Positions 34,900-46,960 of a DNA stretch of 64,000 nucleotides are shown piece by piece. The notes below the pieces were generated by a model. The model did no database searches and had not been told where the DNA came from. It saw nothing but the letters and a program-made list of their open reading frames with translations. The translations under genes and the position numbers were made by a program. Each line of letters starts with the position of its first letter. Position 1 is the first letter of the stretch. Origin of the DNA: Welwitschia mirabilis (Eukaryota > Gnetophyta > Gnetopsida > Welwitschiales); the NCBI GenBank assembly GCA_051453625.1, contig JBOZIK010000001.1:275725193-275789192 (forward strand), in the 5' to 3' direction.

Positions 34900-37400
34900 T
34901 AAATCTTTTTTATAGAAGTTAAAGCCATACCAAGTGAAATTTTAAAAACTCCTTAGTAATCCCAGTTTTACTAGACTTAGACAACGAGTTATTGAACTTA
35001 ATTAGTGAAACTAGTTAACTTTTTTTGAAAAATTCAATAATGAGGAATTATACTATTTTTATATAAATATATCATTCTCAAAAGTACCATCAATGTTGTA
35101 TTCATTAGTCAATAAAATAAAACTTAAAATTTCATTAAATGAATTAAGAATTATTATTGGGTTACCATCTAATGGAATACTATTAATGGAGAGATGTAAA
35201 AATGAAGACATCACTTTGTGCTTAAAATGTTTTTGCAGTATTACAAACAAAGATGGATAAGTAAAAATTGATAAGGTAAGGGATCATGAAGCATTAATTA
35301 TTTCAAGAATTATCTCATCTAACGTAGCTTCTATAATTAATAATAAAAATAAAATGAGTATATTAGGATTATAGTTAATGGATGCCATCAAAGATTCTTT
35401 AAGTGAGAATAATGATGTTGGATATAATATTTTTCAATACTTATGCAATCTAGTGTCTAGAATCTAAAACACTACAAGGCTTACAAAGGTTGGACTGAGA
35501 TTTCCCTCATTAATTGAAAGAATTATTTTATGTAAGAATGTTCCATAATTCTTTCCCGAGAATATGAATAGTGTAAAACTCTCTGTTGTATTACTCCTTG
35601 GAGTTATAGTTTTAGCATCTTTTAGCATTTTAGGAATAGAATGAACACCTTCAACTAATCAACCAGTGACTCAAATTTATACACAACCCCTAGATCCTTT
35701 AAGGAAACAAATAAATTCATTCACTTTATAATAACTAGGGCTCCAAAAAGACACTGAATCCTTAACCAAGTTATTAAAATATGATAAGGTGGATTCTTTG
35801 TATGCCCTAATAAATTCTTTAATAATCTTCTTGTAGGAGACAAATTAGCTCTAGGAGGAAAACTTTTTTTTGAAATAAAGAATTAAATTTTTTGAACTTG
35901 AAAATGAATTCTATAGAGATAAGATTTCTTTTTGGTAGGAGGAATATAATAAAGCCAAGAAGGAGAAGCAACAATTAAAATGAAAATTAGTCTCTCATTT
36001 TGACTCCCAAAGGGTATATAAGTCCTTTCTACATAGTGCTTAGGCTTGAATTAAAGAATTAAAGTAATAACTCAAATAGGAAAGGGAGAAACTACAACTT
36101 CCCTTACCAACAAAGAAGATCTTTTTTAGAATTGTTGAAAAATATGACTTTACCAAGCATTACAATGCTAAATATATTGAAATGTAGTAAGAATTTATTA
36201 CATTCATGCATAACAACTTAATCCTTCCACTAAATAAGAAATATGTAAAGAAAAATTTATATGTATTTGAGGGGAATGCATGAAAAATATATGAAAAATT
36301 AAGAATAAAATAATAAATATAAACAAAAATGGGTGAAAACTCTAAATTAGGTATAAATCAAATAGGAGAAAATTGAAATGTAGGAAAGAAATATTGCTTT
36401 TCTTTAGAAAAAATTAGAATTAACTTTATAAGAATCTATACTAATTAATTATTCTTTACTTAAGTAGAGTTTAATAGAAATATTATGGAATGAATTTTCT
36501 CAAATTACAGAAATAATTCTACAAATCACTTTACCTCAAATTCCTCTAATAAATGTAAAAGATATTATGCATTAAATCTCAAAATCCCTTAAAGAAATCT
36601 TAATTTATTCTAGCTAGTTAGACTTAATTAAAAACCCAAAAAGCATGCTACTATATAAAAATAAACTTAAATAATTTCAATTGGTAAAAAAATAGGATTT
36701 GGAAATAAGGAACTACAAGTACCAAGGAGTGTGCATTCTTATCCTTAAAAATTATATGGTTACTTTGATAATTATGAAAAAGTTATTAATGAAATCATAC
36801 AAAAGATAGAAGAACAATGGAAGAAAATTAATAGAGCATTCAATCAAGCCTTGGAGGAGATAGATACTACTAAGAGTGAAGAGGTTAAAGGGTAACATCA
36901 AAGAGCAGTGAACAAACTCCTCCATGTTTGTGAAGGTTTCATAAAAGACATCTATATTTTCATAGTTACTAATCATGATTTACACTATTTAAAAAATCAA
37001 AGAAATCAACTTTTAAAGTTATGGAGATGCTCAAAGGAGCTTTCATAAATATTTTCTTCAAAATGTAGGAAGAATAGGGAATTCATACTATCCTAATTAG
37101 AAGCTCTTCTAGATTGGAGAAATTAGAAAAACCCCCTTCTTCTTAGCCTATGAAATCAAAGAACGTTTTAGCTATTAAAAAGGGAAAACAATTAAAAGAG
37201 AAGATGCCAAAGGTTGCTCTATCTGAAGAAGAAAATATAAATTTTGATGATCCATTCTTTTTGAAAGAATAAATTAAAGAAATGAAACAGTTGGAAGAAA
37301 TGAAAAAAATCATAGGTTGAGACAAAATTAGAAGTAGTAAAAAAGAAGAAAATAAAATGGTAAAAGAAATGATGTAAATTATTAGAGGACTAATGAATGT
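34900..37400 (+). pseudogene. Extra ORF of element D with transmembrane segment
   Basis: One long decayed frame runs after the spacer. Near 35050-35175 it reads LYYFYINISFSKVPSMLYSL, then VNKIKLKISLNELRIIIGLP, fitting the plant transposon-protein pattern (FY.N..., I.IS...L..I.GLP) seen in extra ORFs of LTR elements. Near 35270-35560 comes RDHEALIISRIISSNVASII and LRFPSLIERIILCKNVP. At 35579-35641 there is a clear hydrophobic helix (LSVVLLLGVIVLASFSILGI) followed by stop/Trp and TPSTNQPVTQIYTQPLDPLR. The remainder to 37390 is a charged, helix-rich region (e.g. EEYNKAKKEKQQLK, EKVINEIIQKIEEQWKKINR, RAVNKLLHVCEGFIKDIYIF) ending Lys/Glu-rich. It lies directly before the 3' LTR. The membrane segment invites comparison with env-like ORFs of Athila elements, but no fusion peptide or cleavage site is visible. 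Function is unknown. Confidence 0.6.
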
Positions 37401-37417
37401 TTGAGCATGGAGAAAAC

Positions 37418-38318
37418 TAATAACTTAGAAATTAATGTACATTTTTACTCTCTTTTCTTACTAAATAAATGAAGGAAATGATAATTATTAGCAAGATGTT
37501 ATGATATTATTATAACATATTACATGGTTATTGCATATAGCTAACTTTTTATTGCAAAATAGTTATTCAAATGAAGCTTTACTATAAAAAGGAAAATGAT
37601 TATAACAACTGGATAGGTGACATAAAAAGGAAATAACAAACTCACTAAGACTGTACCTAGAAATATGAATTGTAAAGGAGACAACTAGATCTTTTTAGAA
37701 AATTAAAGAATAGGTAGAAAGCACATTTGAGGTAAATAATATCACATTGGAATAACTACAAAGTAAATTCCCGGTTATTGTACCCATTATAAAAACATAA
37801 GGAATGCCTAACTACTGTATTTCTAGATGGTAACGTAATCTTTGTTATTCCAAAGAGGATCTTATATTGCTGAGTATGTAATTTGAAAAAGTTACATGCT
37901 ATTGTTTTCTTGTTATTAATATTCATCTTAGCTAGAGTTAATATTGAGATAGTGTATCAGTTAGGAATAAGTGATACACATGATCTTGCCAAATTTTCTT
38001 TGTTTTATTTACTTTCATTTACCCACATCTTGTAAATGTTGTTCATAGCAAAGTAATTATCAGAATATCATTTTTCCAAGAATAGTCAATCTTGATAAAA
38101 AAAGAATGTGTTCTGATTAAATAAAAAGATCCTTTAATTAAGTCAAAAGTATAAAAAGTAAACTACATATAAAAATTAGTAATGATTAAAGTATATATGT
38201 GGTAATTTAATTTTTATGTTTTTAAAGCACTTTTTTAATATAACAATTTCATTTTAGGTATCTTGTTTAAATTAATTAGTTGTTTTATAGCATTTCTAGT
38301 TAAATTATGGGCTTATTA
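37418..38318 (+). repeat. 3' LTR of gypsy element D
   Basis: Starts TAATAACTTAG after the purine-rich GGAGAAAAC (37409-37417, probable polypurine tract) and ends GCTTATTA. It is 901 bases and collinear with 24861-25761. With the 5' LTR it delimits a 13458-base element. Confidence 0.8.
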
Positions 38319-38323
38319 GTTAT
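38319..38323. repeat. Probable target-site duplication GTTAT, right of element D
   Basis: Partner of GATAT at 24856-24860 with one mismatch. Confidence 0.5.
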
Positions 38324-39730
38324 TTATTATGAATAATAAAGGTTTAAGTGTACAAGGAAGGCAAGGGGGATCTTTAAGAACATTAAACCCCTTATTTAAT
38401 AAACTTAATGCCTTATGTTATAAATATAATATTAAAATAGATTTTAATCTAGAATTTAGATACTAAGTTAATAACTTTTTCCATCTTATAAATTTGAGGT
38501 GAGAGGTCTTTACGGATCGATATTTAAAGGCTACTAAGTTTTTAATAAGAATATTATTAAGTGATTTAAATTTAAGTTTATAGCTTTAATTCTATTATAA
38601 TATATTAATTAAATTAATTCATAATACAATTTATTGTATTTATTTATTTTAAATAATTGTGGATTAAAATTTACACTAATATGGATTGAATTANNNNNNN
38701 NNNNNNNNNNNNNNNNNNNNNNNNNNNNNNNNNNNNNNNNNNNNNNNNNNNNNNNNNNNNNNNNNNNNNNNNNNNNNNNNNNNNNNNNNNNNNTAAATAA
38801 TTGTAGATTAAAATTTACACTAATTTGGATTGAATTGATTGGAAGTCGAAATAAGGTAGACATGATAACCAGGTAGTAGTTACAGCAACTTCAAGTTTTT
38901 GTTTGTATGCGGTGGTTCTAAATGGGCATGAACATACATGACCAATCATTAGGTATTAGACTATGAACGGAGGCCTACTTTATAAGTGGGAATGATAGTT
39001 ACCCTGATCTACAAATGAATAAGGCTCCTAACCATTTTTACATTACCGANNNNNNNNNNNNNNNNNNNNNNNNNNNNNNNNNNNNNNNNNNNNNNNNNNN
39101 NNNNNNNNNNNNNNNNNNNNNNNNNNNNNNNNNNNNNNNNNNNNNNNNNTTTATAAGTGGGAATGATAGTTACCCTGATCTACAAATGAATAAGACTCCT
39201 AACCATTTTTACATTACCGAAAAACATGTATATAAGATGGCTTTTAGTTATGGGAAAGAAGGTTATGTTGAGAGCAACCGCGACATCCCCTAACCCTTAA
39301 TTCACTATTAAAAACACTGTAAGTACCACTAGTAGCCATCTCTTCACATGTAACTTGAGCTAAACACATGCTCCTATTATCAAATCAAGATTAGGTGTTA
39401 AATAGATGGCCTCAACGTCATACCCAAAACTAGTATCATACCAGTATCAAGTACTAAGAATGCTTTCACTTTGAACTTCAGTATTGTGCCCCTTGGATAT
39501 GGGTTAGTATTCTTTGCCTACTTTCACTACTTCTTAACAAGTTATCCTTTCCTATTATATCATAAGATAGAATAAATCAGAAGGTGATTAAAAAAGGTAG
39601 AAAAAAAGTCACTCAATACAATGCATGGCAGAGCCCTCAGTATTAGCATTACTGTGTATATTACCTTACGATGATCGAGTTATGAGGGGTGAGGGAATTA
39701 ACCAGTGTAAAGTCATTGACACAGTAGTAA
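38324..39730. other. Non-coding stretch with a less decayed, CpG-containing island
   Basis: 38324-38860 is AT-rich like the rest. From about 38835 to 39720 the base composition is more balanced and CpG dinucleotides reappear (AAGTCGAAAT, TATGCGGTGG, GAACGGAGGC, CAACCGCGACATC, CTCAACGTCATAC, TTACGATGATCGAG). No protein or RNA gene is recognised. It may be part of a younger insertion such as a solo LTR. Two 100-N gaps (38694-38793, 39050-39149) are flanked by overlaps of about 44 and 71 bases. Confidence 0.5.
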
Positions 39731-42700
39731 AAGAATTTTAAGTAATTTTTTAATAATAGTTATATGGTTCCTAGTTATTCAATTAGGTAAGAGTAATAAT
39801 TATTTTTCTCATATTTTTATATGAATCTAAAATGATTATGGAGCTAATCCAAGAATTCTTTAAGTGTTAATTTAATTTAAAAACTAACTAAGTTCTTTGG
39901 TTAAAAGTTAAAAAGTTAGTTAACTTCACTAAGGCTCATGGTTTAATTTGTCTCCTAATTATATTTGCATGAGAATAAATGGGATCTAACATATGGTTTA
40001 TAAATTTTGTTATGAATAGAGTTTCTGATCCCATTTAATGAATCATTAATTACAATGGTACAAGAATTAGTCTAGCATGANNNNNNNNNNNNNNNNNNNN
40101 NNNNNNNNNNNNNNNNNNNNNNNNNNNNNNNNNNNNNNNNNNNNNNNNNNNNNNNNNNNNNNNNNNNNNNNNNNNNNNNNNNNNNNNNNNNNNNNNNNNN
40201 NNNNNNNNNNNNNNNNNNNNNNNNNNNNNNNNNNNNNNNNNNNNNNNNNNNNNNNNNNNNNNNNNNNNNNNNNNNNNNNNNNNNNNNNNNNNNNNNNNNN
40301 NNNNNNNNNNNNNNNNNNNNNNNNNNNNNNNNNNNNNNNNNNNNNNNNNNNNNNNNNNNNNNNNNNNNNNNNNNNNNNNNNNNNNNNNNNNNNNNNNNNN
40401 NNNNNNNNNNNNNNNNNNNNNNNNNNNNNNNNNNNNNNNNNNNNNNNNNNNNNNNNNNNNNNNNNNNNNNNNNNNNNNNNNGCATGAAATTTAATTATGT
40501 AGAAAAAATTGCTTAAAGTGACACTAAATTGATGTCAAAGTCTTCTAAGGTGTAAGCCTTAGTAAATGTAATGGTTAATTCAATTGTTTAAGATGATTAC
40601 TTAATGAATTAAGATTAATTAACTATTTTTTAATTTTCTTAAATATACTTTATTGCAATTAAATTAGTATTATTTTAAAAAGTTTTCTAATACTTTAAAT
40701 GTTTGATAGTACAAGGATTCAATGTAATATTTGGATTAACTAAAAAGGTTAGATTACTCTTAACATTATATAATGTTCACCCAAAAGTTCTAGTTTTCCT
40801 TAAATCATAGTTTCTTAAGGCTTTAAAAGATACTAAGCTAATATAATAATTAATTTGATGTTTTGGCTTCAAATTGAACACTTGATTAATTTAAGATATT
40901 TTAATTAATGCCTAGCTTACTAGTGCATTTTTATAGTCTCATAAACTTAACTTCATTGACATATAGGCTATAAACTTATTAAGCATTCTTTCATTTTAAT
41001 TTACAAACTCTATTTCTTAACATGTGTACGATCACAAATCTTTAACAAGTTAAACTTATTAATAAATAGAAATAACACTTGTGCTATATAAATCATACAC
41101 TCCTTTATTATAAAATCATCTCGATTTGTACTAAGTTCTTAGAGAGTTCCTCTTTATCATCTTTAGAGAGTTCTTCCTTTCTCTTTAAGTTTTTGACATC
41201 CCACTTTGGTAATCTTCCCACTCATCCTCCTTTTCCTATTCTCATTTTTGGTGTAAGGAAAGTCAAAAATTATATTTTCAACTTTGGTTTAGCTCAAATT
41301 AATATGTGTATTTAAATTATAGAATTTATATTCTCATAAAGTAATATTAGAATAGAGAATGTAGTTTAACCTTCATATTTATATTTAAATTATAAATCAA
41401 GATCTTAGGTTTTAGATACTTTATATTCTTTTATTATGGAGGATGAAAAATATAGATTCTAGAATGGAGTCATTCCATCTTGATTTAATCCTATGATTCA
41501 TCACTTAGTTATTTAGTATTTTAGGATGAGAACTAAATAGTTATGCCATTAACTCAATCAATAAGATGTGGCATATGATGTTTCCTTGAGTAAGTTAGCT
41601 ACTCTACTATAGAAGCTATAGGAAATAATTGATCAACTTTAAGGAATAATTTTGCACTTAGCTTAACTACACTAAGTTTAATAAAGAAAATACTAAGAAT
41701 AAAGTGTGTAATGTGATGATTTATCAATTTTTAAAAAGCACATCTACAATAAATACAAATGCTTACTAAAACTTTAAGTGAGATATACCTACTAGCTTCA
41801 TCTTTAAAATCCTTATGAACTAGGAAATTAAATAGGAATAATGAATTCACTAGGCATTTTAGGAAATATCTTTTGATTCCTCTTTAGCCTTAAGATTAGT
41901 AGTTTTTTTAAATGCTTAACATACTTTGATGCTTGGTGTAATAAATTCATTTAATAAAATTCTGTTACTTTTTCTTATTAAATAAAAGTTATTTATTTAC
42001 ATATGATTATGTCATCTTTATTAGAGAAAATACCTTATATTAATTTGCTAAATCATTAAGATTTATTTGAATAACTATTAGAAATTAAGAGTATTCCATT
42101 TTATTTTCCAATACCAATTTAAGTATTATGCATAAATTCTAACCTAGGGTCCTTGTTTCATATTTCATCATATTTTAGAATAAGCTCTTACTTACTATTT
42201 TTCATTCATTATTTATTTTTTAATGTAATAAACTTTTTGATTTTTATATATTAACATAATTAACATTAGTCCATTGTGATTGAACATAGTCTTGGTAATT
42301 ATTTGTACCTCAAATAAATCTTAAAACATAACTATTCTATAACCACGTCTTGTTACCAAACTTAACTTTTGACCCATAATGAAAAGAGTGTAAACACTAC
42401 TAAAGGAGTGAGGACATGCAAAATTTAATTTAAATCATGGCTACCTAACTCCCCAATGGAGATCTCACAAGCTACTGTATTGCACTCTTAATGGTCCCTC
42501 ATGGAAATATTTAACCATGTGTACCTATGGTAGGACATTATAATTTTTTTAATGAAATAAGATAACAAAAACTATACATAAACTAGCATATGATGGAATT
42601 CTTCTCAAGATTTTGATATAAGAAAATTTGCACAACCGCCTGTTGAAGTCTTATCAAGTTGGATTCTCCTTTTCCAATTCATTCAAATTTCATCTTTAGT

Positions 42701-42779
42701 AATTTCAAGGTTTATTAATTATAATAATTTAAAGAATTTATTTTTCTAAATTTTAATTTATTTTAATAAATAGAATGGA
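39731..42779. other. AT-rich stretch without recognisable gene, with a 401-base gap
   Basis: Contains the N run 40081-40481. All frames are interrupted and I see no retroelement motif, RNA gene or repeat structure. Short open frames such as one at 41079-41315 show no protein-like features beyond low complexity. Confidence 0.55.
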
Positions 42780-43302
42780 AGTATCCTCTCCACTCTATAA
42801 GAGTTTCATAAATATTCTGATAGAGTTTTATGTCTGTTATATATTTTTAACTTTTGTCCATTAACTTGATATGTTAGTTTTTCATCAAGATTATATATCT
42901 TTATGGTTCAATTTCCTATATTATGTTATAAGGCCCAAATCAATCATATTCCTATTTTTACTTTGAATGAAGATTTTTAAGATTACGGACTCTTACTAGA
43001 TGTCATACCTTAAAATTCATTTTCCTAATTTTATTGTCATGAAATATTTTTGTTTTCTCTCATATTAATTATTTTATTAAAAGATATTTTCTTCTAATTC
43101 CATCTAGCATATTTATGCTTTCTATCTATTCTTTGTAATCCTTATCTAAACTATAATTTAATTTCTTAGGTAATTTAAAGGTTTTTATTCTATACTTAAT
43201 TGGCACTATTTCTGTCTTTTCATAAATCAATTCATATTGTGTGAATCACATAATATGTTTCCAAGTTATTACATAAGCCATAAGGCTTCATTTAACGTAT
43301 TA
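42780..43302 (-). pseudogene. Gypsy integrase C-terminal fragment (element E)
   Basis: The minus strand from the LTR boundary at 43302 reads TLNEALWLM-type residues (family: LNDALWAYR), FTQYELIYEKTEIVPIKYRI (family: TPYELVYGK..I.PIE), KLPKKLNYSLDKDYKE, ESINMLDGIRRKYLLI, HDNKIRKMNFKV, NLKNLHSK, FGPYNIGN and finally TYQVNGQKLKIYNRHKTL, the VNGHRLKLY-like end. This is the last third of a non-chromovirus gypsy integrase. It is cut at 43303 by the LTR of the chromovirus, which therefore inserted into it. I did not find the upstream part on the other side of that element. Stops are again mostly at Gln/Trp positions. Confidence 0.65.
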
Positions 43303-46220
43303 GTATCACAACTAAACCCTCACAAGGCCTAGCAATTAGATTTAACATTGACTAGTTTCTTATTACTTGGTAAAGCTTAGAAGATACATTAGTAGCATTA
43401 TAACATTATAGAATTATCTATTAAACATTATTAATTCTTTAACTATAAATTTTCATAATTAAAATCTTCCTTGATGTTAAAATATTATTAGGAATTTTTG
43501 CTGAAACATATGCCTTGAAACCTCTTTAATAAAATTAATAATCAACTAATTCCTCCTTTTAAGTTTAGACTTAAAATTTCCTAGTTTAAAATTAACCAAT
43601 TTAAGAAATTGGTTAATTAAGTAATTACACCTCTACTAAACTCATAGCTAATGCTTGTAACCATAGCTTACAAGAGCATTTATAGTAGTAAAGAGGTGAA
43701 ATTTTCTATTTTTACCAATTTACATTTTTAATTAGCATTAAACTTCCTTTTATGACTTAATTTATTTAAGGGTTTTCACTTCATTAATATCCATTTTGCC
43801 TTTTTATTTTAGCTTTCAAAAGTTTAGGTACTTATGCAAGAAGCACTAAAAGGGCTTATGAGGTTTAAATGAAATTAAACTCCTAAATTTTCTTAGTCAC
43901 AAAGTCCTCTTAAAGGATAAAAATATAACTTTTAAAAATAGATTTATTAGAGAAATGAATTACAATTTTGATACACTTGCATTTTACAGAGCACAAAAGG
44001 TATATTATACAAATTAAAAATTCATTCTTTTAGCTATGAAACTTCTAAACACAATGAGCATGTTTACAAAATTAAAATAAATCCTAGTGAAATACATTTT
44101 AATTTTTTTGAGAAACATACTTAATAAAAAATATTTTAACTAAATAAACTTACATAGTACTGACTAAAACACATCAAAAGCTAAATATTCTTATATAAAA
44201 CAAACCCTAAATAGATATCTAATAATAGAAAGTATATAAATGGGATTAAATCTATCATTTTTAAGGTTATAGATACTGCAAAACATAAATTAACAATGAA
44301 AAATGTTTTTTTAAACATGTAGGCTTATCATGCTCCTAACACTCCTATTTTTAAATAGTATATAACTAATTAAACCCTAATAGAAAGATACATTTAAATA
44401 AGATAGTAATAAAAGAGTAAAAGGAATAACTAAACAAGTAATGCATTAACTTTACAACCCATTTGCAAAGCCCTATAGGCAGAGATGAAATGAAATAGTA
44501 ATTTACAAGCAAAAAAGCTAAGTCCTACAGGTAGGGCTTTATAATAAGAAAATGAATTCTGAACCTATAAATCTAATAAATAAAAATGCATAGCAATTCT
44601 ATAATAAATGGAGTAATAGCATCACTCATATATTATTTTACTTCTATATTGAGCATTCCAAAAGCTTATTTGCTTTCCAAAGCTATGTTAAAAGAGTTTA
44701 CAAAATTACAAAAGAACTAAATTTAATGCCTACACCTGTAAGATAAATATGATAAAATTAATCTAAAACCTTTTTTACTCTTTTAATGAGCAATTTAAAA
44801 GTTTAGGTACTTATAAAAACTATGTTGAAAGAGTTTATAGGGTTAGAAAAGAATTAAGGATAATGTTTGCACCTATAAAATTAAACCAATAGCACCAATC
44901 TCAAATGAATTTTCTCTTTTAATGAGAATTTCAAAAGTTTAGGTACTTCTATAGGCTATGTTAAAAGAGATTTGTAGGGTAAGAAAGGATAAACAGAAAT
45001 AAAAGGAAAAGAATGTTAGAAAAAGAAGAAAATAAGAGAGTATGAAAATATATAGAATAATTGGAGGGTGTAAGGGGAAAGAACTTGAAAGGAAAAAGTG
45101 TAAAATGTTCTAGGAAGGAGGGGTGTGTGAATTTAAAAGGTTGGGGTATGAATTTAAAGGTATGGATTTTGAGTGAAAAGTACAATGATGGAAGGGGGTG
45201 TTAAAACATTTAGGAAGGTAAGGGAAAATGGGGTATAGAGTGGAGGAATTGGGATATGTTTAAGGAGGGGAGAGCAGTCAATAGTTTCGAGGGAGGGGGT
45301 TCAAGAACTTTAAGGGGAAGAATCTTTACAAACCTTAAAAGAGATCTTTAAGAACTTTGAATAGGGTTCTTCATAATCTTAAAAAGGATCTTCAAGAACT
45401 TTAAAGAAGGTCTTAAAGAACTTAAGAGCAAAGAAAGTAGAAAATTACAAATGACCTATGACTCACTTCAACCTATGTATATCTACTTGGAACATGTACC
45501 ATAGCCCATAAAATAGAATACTTAAATTATCTATTATTTAGATTTGAATCCTTAACCTTTCTCTTAATATTACTTTAATGTAATTCCTACACTATATCTT
45601 CTATTTTTATTGTTCTCCTTCTTTTATCTATTTTTAAGTAACACCATCTTTAGACAAGTAAAAATAAAAATTACAGCATAGGTGCATACATATTTAGCAT
45701 TTCTAACAAAGTATAAACCACACAGAACATCTATTAACATGCCACAAACTATAACTCCAAATTTAATTTGCTAAAATTTTTCTATGAATGTCTTATAAGT
45801 AATAGAAACAAAACAATTTTCTTATAAAATGATTGTCATGCCATGTATAGGAAAAACATGAGGTTATTAACATATTCAGAAATTAGGGCTTAAAAATTTT
45901 GAAGGAAGGTTAACGTCTTCAACATTTTTGACAACACCACCACTTAAATGGGTAATTTCTTATGTAGCTTGTACACCTACAACAAAATAGGTGTATGAGA
46001 ACTATGCATAACTTAGTCTCTAGTATAGTCCAGATTAAGGAAAAAGGATTTTAGGGAGATACAAGATTTTTCAAAACAAGTGATAAGAAAAATTAATTCA
46101 CAATTTTCAGGCTATGATGGAGTTTCATATTCATTATATTAATTTTCTGTTCTTGCAAATTCTGAAATTTTAGCAATACAAATGTGCCTCGACTAGTAAG
46201 ACTTTATATAATAATTTACA
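43303..46220 (-). repeat. Chromovirus LTR, left copy (3' LTR of element C)
   Basis: It begins approximately at TATCACAACTAAACCCTC, aligning with TGTTACCATTTCATCCCTC of the right LTR at 51424, and ends TTTACA directly before the polypurine tract: about 2.9 kb. Collinear blocks with the right copy include TAGATTTAACATTGACT, AGTAGCATTATAACATTA and TTCAAAAGTTTAGG-type units. Inside are three tandem units of about 136 bases (44650, 44787, 44923) and a cluster of 23-base GGATCTTCAAGAACTTTAAA-type units at 45290-45430. Confidence 0.7.
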
Positions 46221-46222
46221 CA

Positions 46223-46238
46223 ACTCCCCTTTCTTCTT
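46223..46238 (-). promoter_or_regulatory. Polypurine tract, element C
   Basis: Minus strand AAGAAGAAAGGGGAGTT directly adjoins the LTR start TGTAAATTATT. It would prime plus-strand synthesis and fixes the inner LTR boundary. Confidence 0.65.
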
Positions 46239-46960
46239 GGTACTTCAAGTTTAAATAACTAGTTACTTTGGTAAGTTTTAGTTTTTTTCCTATGTTTTCC
46301 TTCTTTTAACAAGAAGATCTTAGAATGTTCATCTTTACTTCATGGCTCAAAGAAAATTATCCTAACAATTTACTAGTTGAGACATCTTGTATAAATATAA
46401 TAAAAAATTTATTAACAAAGATAAAAGTTTTTGAGAGNNNNNNNNNNNNNNNNNNNNNNNNNNNNNNNNNNNNNNNNNNNNNNNNNNNNNNNNNNNNNNN
46501 NNNNNNNNNATGCAAGTTAAAAAACCATCTAAACAATTAAAAAAATGAAAAAATAGGGTAGAAAGATATAGTAACAAGAATAAGAAATAATGTAAACCAT
46601 AGCTACACTTATAACAAATCTTTAGGTTCTAGGCAGTAATACCTTCATTTTAGTAGAGCTGAAAAGGTGTAAAATTTATTGAGAAGAAGAAAGGAAAAAA
46701 ATGATAAGGACTCAATATTCAAGAGATTTATAAGAGAAAACAATGATGAGATATTACTTTATCAAAAGACCATTTGACTTTTCTCAAACCCCTTATTATT
46801 ATATTAGGAAAAAATTTTAAAATTATTAAAATAGAAAAAATAAATGTTTTTAAAGTAAAATCAAAGTTTCTAATCTTTAAAGGTTTTTTTAAAAAAATGA
46901 TTTCTCATAGCAAATAACTACAAATCCATCTTCATTGACCTTAGCTTTTGTATAATTAAT
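46239..46960 (-). other. 3' untranslated part of element C
   Basis: AT-rich sequence between the polypurine tract and the chromodomain end, with the N run 46438-46509. No gene is recognised. Confidence 0.5.

Noticed and set aside
41079-41315. Possible small host gene
   Set aside because: The 78-codon frame has Ser/Leu-rich low complexity, no recognisable domain, no conserved context and no splice structure that I can support.
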